Part shown: one piece after another, positions 42,695-49,304 of the stretch
Numbering within the stretch: the first letter of the stretch is position 1
Layout of the letters: each line of letters opens with the position of its first letter
Assembly: GCA_900754115.1 (NCBI GenBank)
Contig: CAAEBM010000035.1
Coordinates: 62,001 to 126,000 of the forward strand
Origin: Bacilli bacterium
GTDB taxonomy: Bacteria > Bacillota_I > Bacilli_A > RFN20 > CAG-631
DNA: 64,000 nt
Direction of reading: 5' to 3'
The notes under the pieces: model-generated
Database searches by the model: none
Seen by the model: only the letters and a program-made list of their open reading frames with translations
Told to the model about the DNA's origin: nothing
Translations under genes and position numbers: made by a program

Positions 42695-44500
42695 TTACAA
42701 CTTTCTAATGAGTGATTGAATAATTTTTTCACTTTTTACAAATGTGTGACCATATTGTTTTTCTAATAAAGTTGATAAATGTTTTAAGCCTGTTTTGATA
42801 TATTCTTCAAAACGTCCTTCTAATTTTACCAAGATTTTTCTAGCTAAAAGGAAATCTAAAACTACTTCTTTTTGTCCACCACAAGCGATAAAAGCAGGTA
42901 CTAAAGTGCGAATTTGATTCATTACCCGGTTCCCAAAAGTAATATCAAATGTTTCATCAATATATTCACAGATTTTATTAAATTTTTCATAGTCAGCAGC
43001 TGTCATTTGATATTCAGGTGTTTCAATTGCTTGCGTTAGCAATTCATGAAATCTTGAATAACTTAAATGAATTGTTTTTACTTCTTCAGTGACTTCAAAA
43101 GGTATATTACGATTGTCAAAATCAATAGTTATCGCACGGTCATAAACTTTGTCAGTAATGGAAAAAGTAGAATCATCTTTATTTGCTGTTCCAATAAAAT
43201 AAGTATTTTCAGGAATTTGAATGATTCCTTCTTGTAATTTTACTGGTGGAATAAATTGATAAGGAAGTTGCATAATTCTTAATTTCCATGAATCAGCTGG
43301 ATATTCTAATACAGATAGAAAATCAGCAAAATAATATTCTACCCGAGAAATATTCATTTCATCTAGTACAAATAAATGAATTTGATCTGGATTATAATTA
43401 GCTTCATATAATTGAGTTAAAAAGTCTGTTTCCACATATGTTTTAGAAAAATCATTGAAATAACCTAAAATGTGGGTTTTATCTCTCCATGTCGCTTGAA
43501 CAGGAACAAATAAAACATGAGCATGAATAAATTTTGCAAAATAGCGAGGCAAAGAAGATTTTCCGGTTCCACTAAGTCCTTCTAAAATCATAAAATGGGA
43601 AGTAATGAAACTGCTGACAAAAATTCGCAAAGTATCAATGTCGAAGTATAACTTTTCTTCTTTTGCCAAATAATTTCTAAATAAATGACAAATTTCTTCT
43701 AAAGAATACGCATCAGTAGGAATTTTTTCTACTGAAAATCCTTCATATTGTGCATCAATTTTAGAAAGAGAAGGAAATACTTTTTCTCGATTTCCTAATT
43801 TTTCTTCAGCAAGGGTTTCACCTTTCGTTGGTGCTTCTACTTGACTTGGTATACTAGTAGGATTTGCTGCTTGGGAAACAGAAGTCACAGGAAGAGGATC
43901 AAAATTAGAGATTACATTTGTATCTTCTGAGTGAAGGTCTTCATCTTCAAATTCTATAGTATTGTTTTTATTGAAAAAACGATATGGTTTATCAATAAAA
44001 ATTAAGTTGACTACTAACATTAAAATAGCACTTATAAATAATACGATTAATACATAAATAAAAGTTGTCAACACAACACTTTGCCAAACAGCGGTTAAAG
44101 CATTGCCAATATTTTTTTTGTTTAAAGGAGATTGTAAGATAAGTCCTATTCCTAACGATAAAATCAAACAAACAATTCCTGTACCAATATAAATTCCTAT
44201 CATTTTTAAACTATAAGGATTTTTGTTATTAACGATTGCATATCGGCGTTCATAAATAATAAAGATTGTTCCGACAACCACATATATTGCTATTAAAATT
44301 AAACAAATATATCCTGAAACACCATAAGAAACTAATTTAAAATTTAATGCTTCAGCAATCATGGCTAAAGGGTTGTCTTTATTTGCAAATGTAAAAGATC
44401 CTTCGAGACATAAACCTACAAATAAAAGTAAAAAAGAATAAAAAAAAGCCATTGCAATTGCAATAAGATTTTTTCTAGTGAAATAAGGTTTATTCATCAT
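42695..44500 (-). CDS. Membrane-anchored McrB-like AAA+ ATPase
   Basis: 601 residues from ATG 44500 (MMNKPYFTRKN), 6 bases after AAGGAG. Four membrane segments fill the N-terminus (about 11-35, 57-83, 99-122 and 137-168). An acidic, Pro/Ser-rich linker follows (175-255), then a cytosolic AAA+ domain: Walker A EGLSGTGKSSLPRYF near 307, the McrB-family motif ATWRDKTHILGYFND near 336, Walker B LFVLDEMNISRVEYY near 376, and GTANKDDSTF...YDRAITI in place of the GT(M)NTADRS sensor of McrB. McrB proteins are usually soluble and pair with the nuclease McrC. Membrane anchoring and this gene context are unusual. Its start overlaps the signal-peptidase gene by 11 bases. Confidence 0.75.
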   Translation of the reverse strand: MMNKPYFTRKNLIAIAMAFFYSFLLLFVGLCLEGSFTFANKDNPLAMIAEALNFKLVSYGVSGYICLILIAIYVVVGTIFIIYERRYAIVNNKNPYSLKMIGIYIGTGIVCLILSLGIGLILQSPLNKKNIGNALTAVWQSVVLTTFIYVLIVLFISAILMLVVNLIFIDKPYRFFNKNNTIEFEDEDLHSEDTNVISNFDPLPVTSVSQAANPTSIPSQVEAPTKGETLAEEKLGNREKVFPSLSKIDAQYEGFSVEKIPTDAYSLEEICHLFRNYLAKEEKLYFDIDTLRIFVSSFITSHFMILEGLSGTGKSSLPRYFAKFIHAHVLFVPVQATWRDKTHILGYFNDFSKTYVETDFLTQLYEANYNPDQIHLFVLDEMNISRVEYYFADFLSVLEYPADSWKLRIMQLPYQFIPPVKLQEGIIQIPENTYFIGTANKDDSTFSITDKVYDRAITIDFDNRNIPFEVTEEVKTIHLSYSRFHELLTQAIETPEYQMTAADYEKFNKICEYIDETFDITFGNRVMNQIRTLVPAFIACGGQKEVVLDFLLARKILVKLEGRFEEYIKTGLKHLSTLLEKQYGHTFVKSEKIIQSLIRKL

Positions 44501-45515
44501 TATCCTCTCCTTTTGATTCAGTTTGTACATCTATTTTCTTTATCATTTCTTGATTAGAAAATGAATCTTTAACCACATGTATCATTTGATTCTCGTCACT
44601 TTTTTCCATTACAACTTCTTGTTTTTCTTTAAAGCCATTTTCGTCAAATATATAAGCATATCCTTTATAATAGATTGTTTCAACAAATTTTATTTGTGTA
44701 TCTTTTAAAGATTCAACCGATAAATCCTCCATTGCATTTTGTAAAATAGCAATTCTTTTTTCTTGCTCTTGATCCACTTGGTTGGAATATCGTTCAAACA
44801 TGATGACACAATAAATGACAGAAAGTATAGTAATGATGCCGGGATAAGATTGAAAAAACAAGATAAAAATCCCAATAAAAGGAACTCTTTGATCATTGTA
44901 TTTACCAATAATATCTTCTTGCGTTGGATGATAGGCATCCGATGTACCCACGGCATCACCGCGGGTAACATATCGAATCACACCATTTTCGTCATTTTCA
45001 ATTTTTATCACACGATGGATAATATTTATACCCTTATCATTTTTATAAGCTATCACATCGTATAGTTGAATCGGATTTTTATCTGTAACTTTAGTTAATA
45101 CGATGATGTCATAGGTGTTGAATTGATTATCTAATTGATTTGTAACAAGATATTCATTATTTGCGTTTTTTTCACTCATTGATCCAGAAGAAACGACCAT
45201 AATTGCTTTATTGTTAATCATTAAAGCGTTCCCTTGAATTTTTGAAATAATTGAAAAAACAAAGATAGGAATAATTAAAATCAAGGCAATACAAAAGAAA
45301 ACGGTTTTAATAATCTCCGTAATCTTTTTTTGTTTTTTTACTTTTTCTTGACTTTGATATAAATGTAAATCAATTAATTCTATATCTTTTTTTCCCAATT
45401 GAATATCTTCAATTAAAGAAATTGTATGCGAGCGATATAAAACTGTAAAAACAGCCGCAAAACTTACAACCCCAATAAAAGTGACAATTAAGGAAACAAT
45501 TTCAACAGTTGACAT
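44490..45515 (-). CDS. sipW: SipW-type (ER/archaeal-type) signal peptidase with long cytosolic tail
   Basis: 341 residues. The serine nucleophile is in VVSSGSMSEKN (Ser112), and the general base is a histidine in INIIHRVIKIEN (His167), the Ser/His dyad of SipW rather than the Ser/Lys of ordinary signal peptidase I. RYVTRGDAVGTSDAYHPTQEDIIGKY (box E-like) completes the domain. Extra membrane segments precede (about 5-27 and 68-91) and follow (213-240) the catalytic part. About 100 polar residues then form a cytosolic tail. SipW of B. subtilis has about 190 residues, so this is a much larger form. It directly follows the two TasA/CalY-like genes, its expected substrates. Confidence 0.88.
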   Translation of the reverse strand: MSTVEIVSLIVTFIGVVSFAAVFTVLYRSHTISLIEDIQLGKKDIELIDLHLYQSQEKVKKQKKITEIIKTVFFCIALILIIPIFVFSIISKIQGNALMINNKAIMVVSSGSMSEKNANNEYLVTNQLDNQFNTYDIIVLTKVTDKNPIQLYDVIAYKNDKGINIIHRVIKIENDENGVIRYVTRGDAVGTSDAYHPTQEDIIGKYNDQRVPFIGIFILFFQSYPGIITILSVIYCVIMFERYSNQVDQEQEKRIAILQNAMEDLSVESLKDTQIKFVETIYYKGYAYIFDENGFKEKQEVVMEKSDENQMIHVVKDSFSNQEMIKKIDVQTESKGEDNDE

Positions 45516-45525
45516 AAAAGAAACC

Positions 45526-46194
45526 TTAGTTTATTGCTTTAATTGTAACACTAAATGTAGGAGCTTCTTCTTGAGAATTATAAATACAAGTTTTTAAATC
45601 TTGTAAAGTTTCTTTCATTGTTTCATCAGCAACTAATTTTCCTGTTTCATCTTCATCATAATATTCTCCAGGATTCATTTCATTAAAAGCACTACCCCAT
45701 GTAAATGTAATGGTATATTCAAAAGTGCTCACTGTTTCATCTGGAGATTCTTTTTTAGTTAAACTAAGATTTTGTGCAGCTGTTGCACATTCTGGTAAAA
45801 CTAAATAATTTTTGCCTACAGCAGCCGTGATTCCTTCAGGCACATCCATTTCAATCGTTGCACTAGATACGTAAGTGTTAGGAGAAACTTCTCCTGTAAT
45901 AGTAACAGACAAATTTTCAAAATTTGTACCATCATGTCTTACACGACCATTTTCATCTCCTTGTTTGGGTTCAAAAATAAAAGAATTCTTCCCATCTTTA
46001 AATTGAACATTAGAAATTTTGATTGAACTATCAGAAATTGTACCTACGGTAATATTTCCTTGTGTTGTTGCTTCAGCTTGAGAAGCCAAAACCCATGCTG
46101 CAAAACCAGTTGAAATTAATGCAACAGAGGCAAACATACTTACACCTAAAATTATTTTTTTTCTTTTATAAGATTTTCTAGTCATTTTAACCAT
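45526..46194 (-). CDS. TasA/CalY (camelysin)-like exported protein 2
   Basis: 222 residues with the unusual signal typical of SipW substrates: a basic start (MVKMTRKSYKRKK), a hydrophobic stretch, then STGFAAWVLAS near 28-38, where cleavage is expected. The mature part is beta-rich (QGNITVGTISDSSIKISNVQF, NLSVTITGEVSPNTYVSSATIEM) and has FTWGSAFNEMNPGEYY near 165, which matches the equivalent stretch of its neighbour. TasA-family proteins form biofilm fibres or act as surface proteases. It is a paralogue of the gene 27 bases upstream and lies 10 bases before sipW. Confidence 0.8.
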   Translation of the reverse strand: MVKMTRKSYKRKKIILGVSMFASVALISTGFAAWVLASQAEATTQGNITVGTISDSSIKISNVQFKDGKNSFIFEPKQGDENGRVRHDGTNFENLSVTITGEVSPNTYVSSATIEMDVPEGITAAVGKNYLVLPECATAAQNLSLTKKESPDETVSTFEYTITFTWGSAFNEMNPGEYYDEDETGKLVADETMKETLQDLKTCIYNSQEEAPTFSVTIKAIN

Positions 46195-46221
46195 TTTTTT
46201 GTCCTCACTTATGTTAATTTT

Positions 46222-46881
46222 TTAAACTGTCGTATCAGCAATAGCAGTTAACGTTAAAGTATAATGTAAACCATTAAGGTTATTATATAAACCTTCTAAC
46301 GCGGTCTTAGCTGCTGTTCCATTTTCCTTAGCGTCTTTTGCATTGTAATAATCCATTGGGTTTTGACCTTCAAACAAAGTTCCCCAACCAAAAGTAATTG
46401 TAATATCTGCTTTTCCTTTTGTTGATTCTGCTTCTACTGGTGTAAATTCTGTAACATCTGCTAAATCTGGTAATGCAGCAACATAGTCAGCAGACACTGC
46501 TGCTTGATATTTTGCATCTTCACTTGCCGTTATCTTAGCTGTTACTTTTTCTAATTGTTGATAATTGTCAACCACAATTGTTAAAGTAGTGGACAAATGC
46601 TCTAAGGTAGAATTAACTAACCAGTCACCTGATTTTGCTTCTTTTCCACCAAAAATCATCTTTTGATTATTGCTATCATCTTCATCGCTATCTGTCCATA
46701 CAAATTCATCAGTTACAAAAGAAATATTGGTTTCTGTTACTGTTTCTACAACAATATCCCCATTAAGTGTCACAGGGTCTGGAGCAGTCGTGATAATCCA
46801 TGCAGCAAAGCCAACACTAACTAATGCTGTACAACCAAGAATAGAACTAATTAAAAATACTGATTTTTTGTTTTTTTTCAT
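46222..46881 (-). CDS. TasA/CalY (camelysin)-like exported protein 1
   Basis: 219 residues with the start MKKNKKSVFLISSILG and the SVGFAAWIITT signal end that SipW recognises. The mature domain begins with NGDIVVETVTETNISF and includes ITFGWGTLFEGQNPMDYYN near 165. It is acidic and beta-rich, a paralogue of the next gene; two non-identical copies suggest major and minor fibre subunits or a subunit and anchor, as with TasA and TapA. It is the first gene of the operon. Its start codon is preceded not by AGGAGG but by a run of eight G, 9 bases before the ATG. Confidence 0.8.
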   Translation of the reverse strand: MKKNKKSVFLISSILGCTALVSVGFAAWIITTAPDPVTLNGDIVVETVTETNISFVTDEFVWTDSDEDDSNNQKMIFGGKEAKSGDWLVNSTLEHLSTTLTIVVDNYQQLEKVTAKITASEDAKYQAAVSADYVAALPDLADVTEFTPVEAESTKGKADITITFGWGTLFEGQNPMDYYNAKDAKENGTAAKTALEGLYNNLNGLHYTLTLTAIADTTV

Positions 46882-46890
46882 TTTAAAAAA

Positions 46891-46898
46891 CCCCCCCC
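46891..46898 (-). repeat. Eight-G homopolymer in place of the ribosome-binding site
   Basis: Eight consecutive C on the plus strand, hence G8 on the coding strand, ending 9 bases before the start codon of the first TasA-like gene. A run of this length is exceptional in this AT-rich window. It can pair with anti-Shine-Dalgarno only through G-U wobble and sits where length change would alter translation. Confidence 0.8.
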
Positions 46899-46912
46899 GT
46901 TTTATATTGGAA

Positions 46913-46941
46913 ATTATATCATAACTCTATCAAAACGTCAA
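46913..46941 (-). promoter_or_regulatory. Strong promoter of the nine-gene surface operon
   Basis: -35 TTGACG (46936-46941), -10 TATAAT (46913-46918), spacer 17 bases, minus strand, directly after the terminator of the opp operon. Confidence 0.8.
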
Positions 46942-46950
46942 ATTTAAACA

Positions 46951-46978
46951 AAAAAATCGGCAAAAAAGCCAATTTTTT
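46951..46978 (-). terminator. Terminator of the opp operon
   Basis: AAAAAATTGGC and GCCGATTTTTT form an 11-bp stem (one G-U pair) with a six-T loop, followed by T residues, 9 bases after the last opp-operon gene. Confidence 0.75.
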
Positions 46979-46986
46979 CATTTTCA

Positions 46987-48312
46987 TCAGGACGAAAAAG
47001 GAATTTCATGGAACTGATTTTGATAAATTTCTTCGATTTGAAACGAATCCACATTCTGATAGTATAAATTCCACTTATCATCAATGATATCGTCGAGTAA
47101 TCCGTTGTCTACAATATAAAGCATCTTCTTGTCTTGGTCATTATTTGCTAAAACATAAGCATAAGCCTCTTTTTGCGTTGAGGTCATTAAATTTAAATTA
47201 TCAAATCCGATATCAGCCAATTGTGCACCAGTAGAATTAGTATAAATTCGGCTATATCGAATTGTTGTTAAAGGATATCCTGTTAAAGCATCATAGTATA
47301 GATGACGCCGAATGCAAGTTCCATCAGTCAAAGTGATTTGATATTTCATCGAATCATTTTCATTTAAATAATAATTGGTAAAAGTAGATCCCATTACACT
47401 TCCATTCATAAGAAAAGAAGCAATTTGTAAACTTTGATAGGAAGTTTGACTATCTTGTTTTGCATATAAATGAATTGCCAAACTAACAGTTTCATCTTTT
47501 GTCCAATATTCTTTTAAATGCAAATAATAGCCGTTTTGAGAGATAAAATATCCTTTTTGCAGTCCATAAGTTTTTAAATAATCTGCCATCGTCTGAATGA
47601 CATAAGCTTCGTATAAAACATTGAAATCTAATTTTAAATCTTCTTTTAAAGTTTCATCTAATAATACGTAAGTTATTGTTTTTCTTTCATCATTAAACGT
47701 TAAAGAATAGGCATCTTTTTGATTTAAGGATTGTACTATTTTTTCTAACTTTTGTTTATTAATTGCACTCAATGCAGGATCTGGATTTTTTGTACTAGAA
47801 TACATTAATTCTTCCCAAAAGTCATAGATTTTTCCGGAAAAAACGTTATAAGGACTATTTTCTATTATCGTCTTTTGATAAGCATCTTTTAATGCATTAA
47901 ATAAAAAATCAGAAACTTGAATCACTTCATTAGGATGATTTGTGATATAGGCTAAATTTTTATATTCTTCAAATTCGATTTCCGAATGAAAACATAAAAA
48001 AGAAGTATAAGCAATTTGCTGATAAACTTGATTGACTAAGGAATATTGTTCACTAATAGAATACTTTTTTGTCTTTTCAATGTAATAATAAAAATTAATT
48101 TCGTTTTCAAAAGGAGTAATGATTTGATCATTTGGCAATTTTATCGCATCTAATTCAATCTTTTGCAATCCTTCTTGAGGTTGATATTGTTTTGCACAAG
48201 CATTGACTCCATAGGTCAAACTGACAACCGCGATAATCAAAAAAAGAATAAACAAAACAATTCGTTTAATTACATTCTTTTTATCGGATGATATAAAAAC
48301 GGTTTTTGCCAT
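46987..48312 (-). CDS. Degenerate ApbE-like membrane-anchored protein
   Basis: 441 residues from ATG 48312 (MAKTVFISSDKK), after AAAGGGAAA. It has a membrane anchor or uncleaved signal (about 17-38). The rest follows the order of the ApbE flavin transferase fold: LFNALKDAYQKTIIENSPYNVFSGKIYDFWEEL (about 130-160), LDFNVLYEAYVIQTMADYLKTYGLQKGYFISQNG (where ApbE has DLGGIAKGYA...) and RHLYYDALTGYPLTTIRYSRIYT (ApbE HIIDPxTGYP). The final metal-binding AD-x-x-x-TA is replaced by ADIGFDN, and the glycine-rich FMN motif is lost. It is therefore probably not an active flavin transferase. It is the last gene of the opp operon, 35 bases after oppF. Confidence 0.6.
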   Translation of the reverse strand: MAKTVFISSDKKNVIKRIVLFILFLIIAVVSLTYGVNACAKQYQPQEGLQKIELDAIKLPNDQIITPFENEINFYYYIEKTKKYSISEQYSLVNQVYQQIAYTSFLCFHSEIEFEEYKNLAYITNHPNEVIQVSDFLFNALKDAYQKTIIENSPYNVFSGKIYDFWEELMYSSTKNPDPALSAINKQKLEKIVQSLNQKDAYSLTFNDERKTITYVLLDETLKEDLKLDFNVLYEAYVIQTMADYLKTYGLQKGYFISQNGYYLHLKEYWTKDETVSLAIHLYAKQDSQTSYQSLQIASFLMNGSVMGSTFTNYYLNENDSMKYQITLTDGTCIRRHLYYDALTGYPLTTIRYSRIYTNSTGAQLADIGFDNLNLMTSTQKEAYAYVLANNDQDKKMLYIVDNGLLDDIIDDKWNLYYQNVDSFQIEEIYQNQFHEIPFSS

Positions 48313-48347
48313 ATTTTTCCCTTTCTTAAAGACAAAAATAGTTGAAC

Positions 48348-49304
48348 TCAACTATTTTTGCTCTTATTTCTTACTTTTTTATATTCTTCTATTTCTTTTT
48401 TATCTCCATAAACCCAATGGTCATGTCCAATATCCACTAATTTAGGTTGATCAGCCGAATAATCATGTATTGAATCATCATATACATATAATTCCTTGCT
48501 ATTTTCTAAAATGGGATCAGGAATGGGAATTGCAGACATTAAAGATTTAGTATAAGGATGCAAAGGATATTCAAATAATTCATCGGAAGAGGCAATTTCT
48601 ACTATTCTTCCTTGATAAATAACTCCGATGCGATCACTGATAAATTTAACTACTGATAAATCATGTGCAATAAATAAATAGGTCAATCCACGTTCTGCTT
48701 GAAATTTTTTAAAAAGATTTAAAACTTGAGCACGAATGGAAACATCTAATGCCGAAATGGGTTCGTCAGCAATAATTAATTCTGGTTCCATGACGATGGA
48801 ACGAGCAATCCCGATTCTTTGGCGTTGTCCACCAGAAAACTCATGTGGATATCGCGTTAAATGTTCGGGTAATAGACCTACATCTTCTAATGCTTTTTTT
48901 ATTTTCTCAATGCGGTCTTTTTCATTTTTATATAAATGGAAGTTATAAAGTCCTTCACTAATGATGTATTCTACCGTTGCTCTTTCATTTAAAGATGCTG
49001 CTGGATCTTGGAAAATCATTTGAATATTGCGAACGACTTGTTTATCTTCTTGTCGAGAAATTTTACCAGAAATTCGTTTGCCCTTATATAAAATTTCTCC
49101 TTTACTACAGGGATTAATGCGAACAATTGCTCTTCCAATGGTTGTTTTTCCCGAACCAGATTCACCAACTAATGAAAAAGTTTCCCCTTTATAAATATCA
49201 AAACTGACATCTTTTACAGCCTTAAAAACACGTTTACCTTTTTGAAAGTCGATGTCTATATTCCGTATCGACAAGATGACTTCTTTGTTTGTTGTATCGG
49301 ACAT
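48348..49304 (-). CDS. oppF: Oligopeptide ABC transporter ATP-binding protein OppF
   Basis: 318 residues from ATG 49304 (MSDTTNKEV), 9 bases after AAGGAGG; ATG 49310 is the alternative. Motifs: Walker A GESGSGKTTIGRAI near 49, Q-loop MIFQDP near 95, signature EFSGGQRQRIGIARS near 158, Walker B LIIADEPISALDVS near 180, and the C-terminal OppD/F extension (HPYTKSLMSAIPIPDP). It has normal length, unlike its partner OppD. It overlaps the oppD 3' end by 71 bases. Confidence 0.93.
   Translation of the reverse strand: MSDTTNKEVILSIRNIDIDFQKGKRVFKAVKDVSFDIYKGETFSLVGESGSGKTTIGRAIVRINPCSKGEILYKGKRISGKISRQEDKQVVRNIQMIFQDPAASLNERATVEYIISEGLYNFHLYKNEKDRIEKIKKALEDVGLLPEHLTRYPHEFSGGQRQRIGIARSIVMEPELIIADEPISALDVSIRAQVLNLFKKFQAERGLTYLFIAHDLSVVKFISDRIGVIYQGRIVEIASSDELFEYPLHPYTKSLMSAIPIPDPILENSKELYVYDDSIHDYSADQPKLVDIGHDHWVYGDKKEIEEYKKVRNKSKNS

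Noticed and set aside
44705..45065. Frames of 88-100 residues on both strands within the signal-peptidase gene
   Set aside because: They are out-of-frame or antisense shadows of the conserved Ser/His peptidase coding sequence.
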